From positions 1 to 22,830 of the IMG/VR virus record IMGVR_UViG_3300030104_005695: a DNA stretch of 22,830 bases; one strand, given 5' to 3'. Positions within the stretch are counted from its first letter, which is position 1; every line of letters starts with the position of its first letter. The position numbers and the translations under genes were made by a program. This document shows positions 1 to 6,566 of this stretch, one piece after another. The stretch comes from a virus. The notes under the pieces are model-generated. The model saw only the letters and a program-made list of their open reading frames with translations. It ran no database searches and was not told the DNA's origin.

Positions 1-57
1 CCTGAAACAATAGCTGCCGTAATCTCGGTCACTTTACGAATAGAGGAACTAATCTAG
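1..57 (+). CDS. 3' end of an unidentified upstream gene (partial)
   Basis: Frame 1 is open from the first base to a TAG at 55-57 and reads PETIAAVISVTLRIEELI. The piece is too short to assign a function. It runs in the same direction as the following membrane/secreted protein genes and stops 27 bases before the next start codon, which fits the tail end of a gene in the same plus-strand group. Only 18 residues are visible, so it could be a chance open frame. Confidence 0.35.
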   Translation, partial: PETIAAVISVTLRIEELI

Positions 58-73
58 ACTAAGACTAATTTGC

Positions 74-85
74 TATGTCGGCATA
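74..85 (+). promoter_or_regulatory. Palindromic motif copy 1 (TATGTCGGCATA)
   Basis: TATG and CATA flank a 4-base centre (TCGG). The motif abuts and overlaps the ATG at 85 of the first gene of the plus-strand envelope cassette. The same 12-mer, with changes only in the centre, recurs at 2967, 3684 and 13996, always next to a gene start. I infer an operator, a phage-specific promoter element or an RNA hairpin at the 5' end of the transcript; its function is not known to me. Confidence 0.5.
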
Positions 86-489
86 TGACCGAAAAACCAC
101 CAGATAAGAAAAAAGGTTTATTTGGAAGAATTAAGGCAGGTCTTGACGATAAGGAAGAACAGGTTTCTTTCATCTCAATGATTACGAGACTGGTGGTCCT
201 TGGGTGGTCGGGATTTCTGTTGACATTAGCGTATGTAGATTTACCTGAAAGTATCCTGCCTAAACAGGATATGGATCCGACCTTCATAGCTTCGATTTTT
301 GTTTCAACTCTCACGACATTCGGAATTGATGCCAATCAAAAAGGTAACGGCAAAAAGAAAGACAAAGAGTCTGATATTGAAAGCTCAGGAGGTTATCAGA
401 TTATTCGTGTAGAAACCCCAATTAAAATTATTGGAGCCGAAGAAATAAAACAAAGCAAAAAAGTAAACGACTTGGACAAACTTCAATGA
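85..489 (+). CDS. Small cyanophage-type membrane protein, possibly holin-like
   Basis: A 134-residue protein with a charged, Lys-rich N-terminus (about residues 1-30), a hydrophobic segment around residues 38-58 (LVVLGWSGFLLTLAYV), a short acidic loop, a second weakly hydrophobic stretch (FIASIFVSTLTTFGI), and a charged Lys-rich C-terminal tail. One or two membrane spans with charged ends is a layout seen in holins and other phage membrane proteins, but I see no diagnostic motif and do not assign lysis. I chose the ATG at 85 rather than the in-frame TTG at 70; neither has a clear Shine-Dalgarno sequence. The stop overlaps the start of the next gene as ATGA, so the two are probably translationally coupled. 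Confidence 0.75.
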   Translation: MTEKPPDKKKGLFGRIKAGLDDKEEQVSFISMITRLVVLGWSGFLLTLAYVDLPESILPKQDMDPTFIASIFVSTLTTFGIDANQKGNGKKKDKESDIESSGGYQIIRVETPIKIIGAEEIKQSKKVNDLDKLQ

Positions 490-986
490 AAAAACTCTTC
501 CTATTGCTCCTCTTGACGTCTCCCGTTTGTCGAGCAGATATGACGCATAACATCACGACTTCAACTCAGTTGACAGTTAATGGAGCTTATACAGATGCAA
601 GTCGTATAGGTAGTACTTATACAGTTTCAGGTTCCAATATAAAAGTTGCTGACGATGCTCATTTCGGCAAGCTAACTGCTGGTACTGCTACAGCAGCAGC
701 AACACTTGATGTTGGAGCGTATGACGTAAATACAGCAGGTGCAGCTTTTTCGTTCAGCGAATCATGGAATCAAGGTGACGCTGTAAATGCCATAGGTTCA
801 GGTGTTGACGTAACTTCAGGAGTGGTTGCAGACATGCCAGCTTACGGTGAAGTTTTAACGATGTCTGGAGGTGTTGCAGGTACTTTGGCAGGAACTATCA
901 CCAGTGCTGGAGTGGTTACTCTTACGGCTGGAGGAGCAAACACAAGTGCCATTGGCTCAGTAGTAACAAGTCTGACTGTGAAGTAA
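486..986 (+). CDS. Sec-exported Gly/Ala/Thr/Val-rich protein
   Basis: A 166-residue protein that starts with a clear signal peptide (MKK, then an FLLLLLLTS core, cleavage probably after CRA around residue 17). A cysteine at 15 lies near the cleavage site, but the surrounding SPVC is not a good lipobox. The mature part is low in charge and made of short Gly/Ala/Thr/Ser/Val strands, such as TLAGTITSAGVVTLTAGG near the C-terminus, which suggests a beta-rich extracellular or periplasmic fold. I recognise similar proteins in marine cyanobacteria and their phages, always of unknown function. It overlaps its neighbours by 4 bases upstream (ATGA) and 1 base downstream (TAATG), so it is the middle gene of a coupled group. 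Confidence 0.8.
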   Translation: MKKLFLLLLLTSPVCRADMTHNITTSTQLTVNGAYTDASRIGSTYTVSGSNIKVADDAHFGKLTAGTATAAATLDVGAYDVNTAGAAFSFSESWNQGDAVNAIGSGVDVTSGVVADMPAYGEVLTMSGGVAGTLAGTITSAGVVTLTAGGANTSAIGSVVTSLTVK

Positions 987-1411
987 TGAAGCGGTTTTTA
1001 CTGCTATTTTTATTATCTTTTTCTCCTGTTTATGCTGTCCCCGTCGTACCAAACTTTTCGAGTGGTCAAATGTCAGCCACAACACGAACCACCCAAAACA
1101 TTACTGAAACTATTGTCTCTACTGATTATAACACTGGGCATACATATACGATTAATGGAACGAATTTGTCTATTGATGGCACAACCCTTTCTCCACCGCC
1201 CACTGCAATCAATGAAACAGTAAATGGAACAAGTTACACATGGACTGGAGCAGATTTAAACCAGAAACCAAACGTCACGATTGCAAATCCAGGTCAAGCC
1301 TTTCAATACGCCGAAAGTTACATTGGACCAGGGATGTCGAACCAGACCAGAATAGATCGTGTCACCGTACTCGAATCTGTCACAGAAACGGTTTCAGTGT
1401 TCTCGCAATAA
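986..1411 (+). CDS. Sec-exported cyanophage/cyanobacterial protein of unknown function
   Basis: A 141-residue protein with a strong signal peptide (MKRFLLLFLLSFSPVYA, cleavage about residue 17) and a mature part rich in Thr and Asn. The mid and C-terminal pattern (NGTSYTWTGADL, then PGQAFQYAESYIGPGMSNQTRIDR, then VESVTETVSVFSQ at the stop, given here in pieces) matches a small family that I associate with picocyanobacteria and cyanophages. Its biochemical role is unknown. The start overlaps the previous stop by one base. The next open frame overlaps this gene in the -1 frame, and the real start of that next gene is unclear. Confidence 0.78.
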   Translation: MKRFLLLFLLSFSPVYAVPVVPNFSSGQMSATTRTTQNITETIVSTDYNTGHTYTINGTNLSIDGTTLSPPPTAINETVNGTSYTWTGADLNQKPNVTIANPGQAFQYAESYIGPGMSNQTRIDRVTVLESVTETVSVFSQ

Positions 1412-2028
1412 TATTATTTAGTGGGTCAAGTGCGTTAGCTAATACTTCACAAACAGCAGCACCAGTAGCTAATACCTCAGCTTCGCTAACTAATATGGCG
1501 ATCCAAACATTACAAGGAAATCTTATACAAAATCAATATGGAGGTGGAGTGGTTTGTCAAGGACCAATGGTAACATTTTCTCCTTTTATTACTGACTCAC
1601 ATTCATTCTCTAAACCAAGAGAATACTGGTACGACTCTCCAGTATATAGCGATGAAGGAGACATTTTATATCATCAAAGAACACGCACAGGACAAAAGGA
1701 TAATTTTTCACTTAATGTCGGTGCAAGTTTAACTTTTTCTATGCCACTTGATAAAAGATTTCAAGAGCGTTGCTTGAAAAACGCAAAACTGCAAGGAGAT
1801 CATCAACAGCAACTAATTGAGAATAAAAAACTAGACTGGCACATCGCCCGTTTAAGAGAATGTGGAAAATTAAAACTACAAGGAATAGAATTTGCTACTG
1901 ATTCTCCTTACTTTAATCTCTGTGAAGACGTTGTTGTTAAACCTAAAATGGGTCAGGTTTTACCGCATAGACATCTTATTTCTTCTCCTTCACAGGAGGT
2001 AAACCCCGTTTCTCCCGATAAGAATTAG
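1408..2028 (+). CDS. Third exported cassette protein, start codon uncertain
   Basis: From about residue 1 the frame reads a signal-peptide-like core (ILFSGSSALA, then NTSQ), followed by a conserved part with GGGVVCQGPMVTFSPF, RTRTGQKDN, a Cys-containing helical stretch (QERCLKNAKL...) and RLRECGKLK. This is the pattern of a third member of the cyanophage secreted-protein cassette. No ATG, GTG or TTG lies in frame between 1243 and 1495. The only upstream ATG, at 1240, would add about 56 charged residues entirely overlapping the previous gene. An ATA at 1408 overlaps the previous TAA, exactly where the neighbouring junctions have ATG. The start may be ATA, a mutated ATG, or translation may arrive by frameshift. 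The 3' end overlaps a minus-strand gene by 53 bases. Confidence 0.65.
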   Translation: MILFSGSSALANTSQTAAPVANTSASLTNMAIQTLQGNLIQNQYGGGVVCQGPMVTFSPFITDSHSFSKPREYWYDSPVYSDEGDILYHQRTRTGQKDNFSLNVGASLTFSMPLDKRFQERCLKNAKLQGDHQQQLIENKKLDWHIARLRECGKLKLQGIEFATDSPYFNLCEDVVVKPKMGQVLPHRHLISSPSQEVNPVSPDKN

Positions 2029-2689
2029 TTCGTCTTTCAGATAAGTTTGGTCGTTTTATTTTCTTTCCTAATATCTTTTTCACTCTATTTATTATCTGTT
2101 TGATGATGGGTTTGACGGCCTTCAAAAACAGTGGGGTACTCAATGCAGCAGTTGTAGCCACAAGAGTAATTCCTCCCGTTTTTACTACCTGCGGAACCGT
2201 GGGTATGGCATCGACTATTTGTTGTTGGACATTTAATTTTTTATATCTAGTTACACAACGGTTTCCAACCAATTCATACTTGATAATCTGTTTAGTTCCT
2301 TCTTCTACTTTTGTCCCAATGTCAGGCGCACCATCGGGAGGGCAAGCTTCTGGCGTTGCTTCTGGTACTTTTGGTGCTGGAGGGGTTTCTGGTTGTTCGT
2401 ATCGTTGAGGTTCTTCTTCTTTTATAGGCACAAGCTTATGAGGCTCATAATTCATAGGCTCATAACTTGGTGTCTGTGCAGGACACAGAATCATATTTCC
2501 ATCTGGATCGTTATCTAATAAAGCATCATTTTCAATACTCTTTCTTGCCTTTACACAAGGCATTTCAATAATTGGAAACCCTATCGGTACATTGATGGGT
2601 ACGCTCGGAGCATTAACAACAGGTGTTTTTATTAAATATGTTTTTACAGGTTGAACTCCTATTGCAGGAATTTCAATTTTAGGGATCAA
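1976..2689 (-). CDS. Proline-rich protein with C-terminal membrane segment
   Basis: A 237-residue protein. Residues 1-50 are rich in Ile, Pro and Val in a repeating pattern (IEIPAIGV, VPINVPIGFP). The centre (about 75-130) is Pro/Glu-rich and probably disordered. A hydrophobic stretch (GITLVATTAALSTPLFL) lies near residue 180, followed by a strongly basic tail (KKILGKKIKRP...KEKK). The layout is that of a cyanophage accessory protein I recognise, without known function; the extended N-terminus and basic cytoplasmic-type tail suggest a membrane-anchored linker. It is separated by 1 base from the membrane protein gene upstream and is convergent with the third exported gene, sharing 53 bases at the 3' ends. 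Confidence 0.72.
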   Translation of the reverse strand: MIPKIEIPAIGVQPVKTYLIKTPVVNAPSVPINVPIGFPIIEMPCVKARKSIENDALLDNDPDGNMILCPAQTPSYEPMNYEPHKLVPIKEEEPQRYEQPETPPAPKVPEATPEACPPDGAPDIGTKVEEGTKQIIKYELVGNRCVTRYKKLNVQQQIVDAIPTVPQVVKTGGITLVATTAALSTPLFLKAVKPIIKQIINRVKKILGKKIKRPNLSERRTNSYREKRGLPPVKEKK

Positions 2690-2690
2690 C

Positions 2691-2951
2691 TTAGAAAGGA
2701 TTATTAAACTTCATTGCTTTCTTCTCTTCATTCTTTTGCTGCCCAGGTGTTAACGCTCCAGTGGGCAAGGCAGGTCCAGATAACCCAGGAATCTTAATAG
2801 CACCCATTACTTTTTCCATTGCTTTATCTTGAAGCATCTTCTGATTATCCTCATTAGTTATCCAAAGATAACCAAACACCCCGCCACCAGTAATCGCTGC
2901 TACCAACAAAAAAGAAACAACCGCTAAACCATCAATAATTTTCCTGATCAT
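2691..2951 (-). CDS. Single-span membrane protein with Gly/Pro-rich tail
   Basis: An 86-residue protein with a short basic N-terminus (MIRK), one strong transmembrane helix at about residues 8-31 (VVSFLLVAAITGGGVFGYLWI), an amphipathic helix (KAMEKVMGAIKIPG) and a Gly/Pro/Ala tail ending in KFNNPF. This is the layout of a small cyanophage protein family of unknown role. The stop is 1 base from the ATG of the proline-rich protein, so the two form a pair. A copy of the palindromic motif lies 15 bases upstream of its start, in the spacer shared with the divergent 47-aa gene. Confidence 0.72.
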   Translation of the reverse strand: MIRKIIDGLAVVSFLLVAAITGGGVFGYLWITNEDNQKMLQDKAMEKVMGAIKIPGLSGPALPTGALTPGQQKNEEKKAMKFNNPF

Positions 2952-2966
2952 TTGTTTTAATCTTAC

Positions 2967-2978
2967 TATGTCGTCATA
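2967..2978. promoter_or_regulatory. Palindromic motif copy 2 (TATGTCGTCATA)
   Basis: This copy is in the 51-base spacer between two divergent genes, 15 bases from the minus-strand start (2951) and 24 bases from the plus-strand start (3003). TATG and CATA arms flank TCGT. Being the only obvious signal in a divergent spacer, it is well placed to act on both genes. Confidence 0.5.
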
Positions 2979-3002
2979 ATAAGCTTATATCTAATTTAAA
3001 AC

Positions 3003-3146
3003 ATGTTTGATGATATATGGAAAGATGCCTTACTTAAGGCCGCGCCATTAATGATATTAGTTTTAACCCTTACTACTATTTCTTTAATCCCTGCTTATAT
3101 GATGAAAAGCGTTGTATTAAATCAACAACAACTAATTAAAAACTAA
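3003..3146 (+). CDS. 47-residue membrane peptide
   Basis: ATG at 3003 to TAA at 3144-3146 encodes MFDDIWKDALLKAAPLMILV, a further hydrophobic run (LTLTTISLIPAYMM) and a polar tail ending in QQQLIKN. It has one transmembrane span of about 20 residues preceded by an amphipathic acidic helix. I recognise a similar small protein in cyanophage accessory cassettes, of unknown function. No good Shine-Dalgarno sequence is visible. It is divergent from the single-span protein gene and convergent, with a 4-base overlap, with the minus-strand gene that ends at 3143. Small size leaves some doubt, but the fit into the gap and the clean membrane profile support it. Confidence 0.65.
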   Translation: MFDDIWKDALLKAAPLMILVLTLTTISLIPAYMMKSVVLNQQQLIKN

Positions 3147-3469
3147 GACCAAGGAGAACCTACCTTTTCAGTTGGTGTTTTGATTAAATCAATTTGAGCT
3201 TTTAGAGCGTTTTCAATTCGTGTAACTTCTGTTGCACCTAAAGCAGCCTTCAACCATTCCAAGCATTTAGCAGCGGTCAACGAATCATACGCGATGAAAT
3301 CAGAAGGCAAGGAAGACGGCTCAGTAAATTCAACTTGCCCTGTATGTCTTGCTTTTTCTTCGCTTCCATCCATTCCCTTAACTCTATAAACTAAGGTTTT
3401 AACAAACCCATTCGACACCTTAGCTACAAGGTTTTTTTCGTTGATCTCCCATGTATAACTGTAAGCCAT
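3143..3469 (-). CDS. Small cyanophage protein next to the tail fibre
   Basis: A 108-residue protein with alternating beta strands at the N-terminus (YSYTWEINEKNLVAKV), a conserved-looking centre (FIAYDSLTAAKCLEWLKAAL) and a helical C-terminus ending in SPWS. The pattern 'MAYSY...beta...DFIAYDSLT...WL...AL...PW' matches a family of about 110-residue proteins commonly encoded beside cyanophage tail fibres, of unknown function. It lies 29 bases downstream of the coiled-coil peptide gene and is probably the last gene of the minus-strand late operon or of a short sub-operon. Confidence 0.7.
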   Translation of the reverse strand: MAYSYTWEINEKNLVAKVSNGFVKTLVYRVKGMDGSEEKARHTGQVEFTEPSSLPSDFIAYDSLTAAKCLEWLKAALGATEVTRIENALKAQIDLIKTPTEKVGSPWS

Positions 3470-3498
3470 TTTTTTTAGCGGTAATTAATAGTTATAGT

Positions 3499-3672
3499 TT
3501 AAGCGTTTTCTTGCTCTGCTTCCGTCAAGCTTTCAAGAGCTGCTAAACCACCTTGCAATTCAACAATCCTTTGTCTTGACTCGTTTACTCTTTGAGTTGC
3601 TTGATTATAAGTATTAACAACTTTCTCCATTTCAGCTTTTAACTCTGTTTTTTTCTCTTCTATCGTTGGCAT
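3499..3672 (-). CDS. 57-residue coiled-coil peptide
   Basis: ATG at 3672 to TAA at 3499-3501 encodes a peptide beginning MPTIEEKKTELKAEMEKV and ending LTEAEQENA. It has regular heptads of hydrophobic and charged residues, with QATQRVNESRQRIVELQGGL in the centre, so it should form an alpha-helical coiled coil. Short peptides of this type occur next to tail fibres in cyanophages; a role in fibre trimerisation or attachment is only my inference. The gene sits between the tail fibre and the small protein gene, and a copy of the palindromic motif is 11 bases upstream of its ATG. Confidence 0.68.
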   Translation of the reverse strand: MPTIEEKKTELKAEMEKVVNTYNQATQRVNESRQRIVELQGGLAALESLTEAEQENA

Positions 3673-3680
3673 AATAATTT

Positions 3681-3698
3681 TAATATGTAGACATATTA
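3681..3698 (-). promoter_or_regulatory. Palindromic motif copy 3, perfect 8+2+8 inverted repeat
   Basis: TAATATGT-AG-ACATATTA is a perfect 8-base inverted repeat with a 2-base centre. It contains the shared 12-mer TATGTAGACATA at 3684-3695. It lies in the 31-base gap between the tail fibre stop and the start codon at 3672. As RNA it could fold into a short hairpin with a 4-base loop. It has no GC-rich stem, so it is not a classical terminator. Confidence 0.5.
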
Positions 3699-3703
3699 TG
3701 AAG

Positions 3704-5647
3704 TTAACCCTTTAAAGTTGCAACTTCGATTTCTAATACTTCAATGCGTCCAATTGCTTCTTGTAATGCAGCAGTAAGTATTGGTGTTAATTTTGAATAG
3801 TCCATACTTTGAGGGTCAATTTTACCATCAGATTCAAGAGCGTCTTTAGTTCCTTTAACAATCCAAGGGAATCCAGCATCTGTTACTTCATGAGCAATAA
3901 AACCATCAACTACTTTGCCAGGTTCTAGTTTAAATTCAAATTCACATGGTTTTAGTTTTTTTAACTTAGTAATACTATCTGTATAAGCTGTTACATTTTG
4001 CTTTAATCTATAATCTGAACCAGTATTAAATGACGTTGTACCATTACTTTCACCATAAATATTACCTGTATTAGATCCCTGTCTTCTAAATCTTATATGA
4101 TATTCAGCACTGGAAAATGCGTTCCAATAGCTAGGACCAGATGTTGATAATCGGAGTCCTTGACCGTTTCCTCTTAAACTAAATTGAGATTCACCAGAAC
4201 TATCACCAATACCTGCATCATCACTGTCAGTATTAACTAGGCAATTGTCGTCTATTCTTACGCCATCACTTCTTGTCTCAAACTTCTTACCAGCACTAGT
4301 ACCATCAAAATATAATTCAGCAGCTCCACCGGGGATAAACTTAGCTAAATTCGAGGCCTCAGCATTATTAATATGTAATTCTTTTGAATTACGACATTCC
4401 AAAATATTATTTGAGCCTGAATAATATATTTTAAAATCTTGGTTACTACCTAGCTCAATTTTATTATTATCATCTGCATAAAGACTACCTACAAACTGAG
4501 CGCCACCTGATTGAACATAGAATTTTATATTAGTATTATGTCTGAAATAAAAAACCGAATCTGTAAAGTCACAATAAGCATTACTGCTATCAAAATATAA
4601 TTTTAGGTCTTGAGTTGAACCTAAAGAAATAGAGTTACCTGTTCCACTATCAGTACTATCATCAGCTAAGAATGCTCCAGATACTTTTACACCAGTTGAA
4701 GTCGTCGCAAGCTTGGCCGTGCCACCGTCGTAATAAAGTTCTACTTGAGCACCAGGAAATATTTTTATAGCATCATCTCCAGCACCATTAGCTTCAATAA
4801 CTAAGTTTCCACTTTCGTTTCTAATGTAACTATCACCATCTGCGTTATGCCAGATTTTCAGATCGTTACTACTACCTAAATCTAATTGAGCATTATCTCC
4901 AAGTAATACGGCGGTTCCAGTTGTGAAATTCATCAACTGGCCTGTTATTTGTACTCCTGCACTTTTTGTAGCTAATTTTGTTAAATTATTATATTTAAGG
5001 GCCGTCTCTCCTTCGGCTGTTGCCTGCAAAGAGGCTTCATATGCTGAACCATTCCAATATGTTATATAGAAACTATTATCTCCTTCCGCTTTGACTTGCC
5101 AAATATCAGAAGCATCGTCACCCTCATCAGCTTTTAAATCTAAAATAGCGGCAGAATTTTGATCACCTCTAATAGTTGTAGTTCCATCAAAAATGACAGA
5201 GCCAGAGAATGTGCCTCCAGCAAGCGGCATTTTTGTGTTGTCAGTTGTTGAGTCACTAGCCCACGACATCACACCAGCGTCAGTACAACTAAGCACCTGA
5301 CCACTACTAGCAGGGAGGGAAGTAGGAAGTGTATAAGTTAAATTTGCAGATTGAGTACCAGCTTTAAACGCTGAATAATGATCACCAGCAGTGTTAGCCG
5401 TTGCATCACTTAGCCTTAATTCTTTCTTATTATGAATAGTCAGATGATCCGTTAAGCTTCCACCGCTAAGAGGTAAAAACGAATAGGGCAATACAATCCA
5501 AGCATCTGAACCCGTACCTACTTTTATTTTGCCTGTATCTGTCTCATAACAAAGTTCCCCTGCAAGAGCCGTTGGATTTGCTGAAGACCAATTCGCCGCC
5601 GTATCACGGCGGATTTGCATTTGTACCCTTACATTAGTTTGTGTCAT
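3704..5647 (-). CDS. Tail fibre with C-terminal S74 intramolecular chaperone
   Basis: A 647-residue fibre. The N-terminal ~60 residues carry the cyanophage fibre signature (QIRRDTAANWSSANP, GELCYETDTGKIKVGTG), probably virion-attached. The shaft, about residues 240-470, has loosely repeated units of the form 'aELYYDGgtaKLaTtstGVkV...aDD...I.LGs.qDlKIyy', typical of a trimeric beta-helix. The last ~104 residues are a peptidase S74 (endosialidase chaperone) domain starting at SDYRLKQN around residue 544; the Ser of this SD.R.K motif is the usual self-cleavage site, and the domain ends in a coiled coil (IEVLEIEVATL). The chaperone is normally released after fibre folding. The fibre probably recognises the host surface. 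The start overlaps the preceding stop as ATGA. Confidence 0.9.
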   Translation of the reverse strand: MTQTNVRVQMQIRRDTAANWSSANPTALAGELCYETDTGKIKVGTGSDAWIVLPYSFLPLSGGSLTDHLTIHNKKELRLSDATANTAGDHYSAFKAGTQSANLTYTLPTSLPASSGQVLSCTDAGVMSWASDSTTDNTKMPLAGGTFSGSVIFDGTTTIRGDQNSAAILDLKADEGDDASDIWQVKAEGDNSFYITYWNGSAYEASLQATAEGETALKYNNLTKLATKSAGVQITGQLMNFTTGTAVLLGDNAQLDLGSSNDLKIWHNADGDSYIRNESGNLVIEANGAGDDAIKIFPGAQVELYYDGGTAKLATTSTGVKVSGAFLADDSTDSGTGNSISLGSTQDLKLYFDSSNAYCDFTDSVFYFRHNTNIKFYVQSGGAQFVGSLYADDNNKIELGSNQDFKIYYSGSNNILECRNSKELHINNAEASNLAKFIPGGAAELYFDGTSAGKKFETRSDGVRIDDNCLVNTDSDDAGIGDSSGESQFSLRGNGQGLRLSTSGPSYWNAFSSAEYHIRFRRQGSNTGNIYGESNGTTSFNTGSDYRLKQNVTAYTDSITKLKKLKPCEFEFKLEPGKVVDGFIAHEVTDAGFPWIVKGTKDALESDGKIDPQSMDYSKLTPILTAALQEAIGRIEVLEIEVATLKG

Positions 5648-6192
5648 AAGTAAGCGCCTCCACCTTTTAGATTTAATTGTATCGCCGTTGGTGTGGCGTC
5701 ATCTCCATCTAGGATAAACGGCGCGGTTCCATCTAGCACAAAAGAAGTAAAGGCTTCTTCAGGGGTTCCAGCTCCACCCATTCCAAAAAATGCGTTCTCA
5801 CCTTGCATTACATATAGAAGATCATTAGCAGTCAGTATTGATAGTTGTACTGTGCAATCATGGTAGACCCCTTTTTGTTCTTCTTCTGGTATGGCGTTAT
5901 ATCTATATTTTGATGTTGTTGGAACTACTGTCCCGCTACTACTCCCCCATATCACCGCATCAGGAACAAGGAAATAATAATGAAGCCCTCCCGCTTTGTT
6001 GTAATGATTCCGAATTAAACTAATTTCAGCTTGAGTTAAGTTCGTATAAGTCAACGTCATAATATTATTATTGACTCTAAGTGAATGCCTAAAACGAACA
6101 GGGCCAGCGGTTGCCGTGCTCTCATCTGTGATATTTAATCCACCTAAATCATAAGAAATCCTTGTGGGCGATAATTCTGGGAAATCAGCCAT
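5644..6192 (-). CDS. Minor tail protein, paralogue of the adjacent upstream gene
   Basis: A 182-residue protein. The first ~125 residues align by eye with the 123-residue protein encoded just upstream: FPELSPTR.SYDLGG, RFRHSLRV, YTNLTQAEISLIRNHY, G..YYFLV, VPTTSKYRY, PEEEQ, CTVQLSIL. The extra C-terminal ~55 residues include two near-copies of F.LDGTAPF / FILDGDD and a Gly-rich end. Position between the gpJ-like hub and the tail fibre suggests a tail-tip or fibre-adaptor role. It begins 2 bases after the previous stop and overlaps the fibre start by 4 bases. The specific function is inferred from context only. Confidence 0.78.
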   Translation of the reverse strand: MADFPELSPTRISYDLGGLNITDESTATAGPVRFRHSLRVNNNIMTLTYTNLTQAEISLIRNHYNKAGGLHYYFLVPDAVIWGSSSGTVVPTTSKYRYNAIPEEEQKGVYHDCTVQLSILTANDLLYVMQGENAFFGMGGAGTPEEAFTSFVLDGTAPFILDGDDATPTAIQLNLKGGGAYL

Positions 6193-6194
6193 AA

Positions 6195-6566
6195 CTAAAT
6201 TACATAAGGGGGTAATAGTTGCAGCTCAACTTGCATATCTATCTGCGTTAATGTTTCCTCTATTGTTGGGCGTTCTAAATACCTCCATTGATAATTAGTC
6301 GGAACAGTTAAATTAGTACCTTGCAAAGTTGTAGAGGTTAAATCGAAAGTCTCAAATGTGCCATGTAATGAATAATGAGAAACAAGTAAGAAATGATTAG
6401 CCCTAGTAATGTTGATAAAATTCATTCTTAGGCGATGACCTACAGACGCATTAGAGTGTCTGATATTCGTCTCATTACCCGTTAAACTTGGCAGCGCACT
6501 ACTTGCATAAGTGCCGGGGATATAAGTTCTTGTTGACGGTGCCAACGTTGGAAAATTTGCGCCCAT
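6195..6566 (-). CDS. Small minor tail protein at the tail tip
   Basis: A 123-residue protein beginning MGANFPTLAPSTRTYIPGTY. Its motif order (FP.L.P..R.Y, RHSNASVGHRLRM, INITRANHFLLVSHYSLHG, VPTNYQWRY, ERPTIEETL, VELQLLPP) is repeated in the next gene downstream, so the two come from a duplication. It overlaps the stop of the large hub gene by one base. It may form a ring or collar joining the gpJ-like hub to the fibre; the sequence alone does not show which. Confidence 0.75.
   Translation of the reverse strand: MGANFPTLAPSTRTYIPGTYASSALPSLTGNETNIRHSNASVGHRLRMNFINITRANHFLLVSHYSLHGTFETFDLTSTTLQGTNLTVPTNYQWRYLERPTIEETLTQIDMQVELQLLPPYVI

Noticed and set aside
1240-1407. ATG at 1240 as the start of the third exported protein
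   Set aside because: It would add about 56 charged residues read from the middle of the previous gene in another frame, place the signal-peptide core internally and lacks a Shine-Dalgarno sequence. The conserved part starts near 1408.
3715-3726. Perfect palindrome AAGTTGCAACTT at the end of the tail fibre gene
   Set aside because: It encodes the conserved coiled-coil end of the chaperone (VATLK) and has no T tract, so coding constraint explains it.
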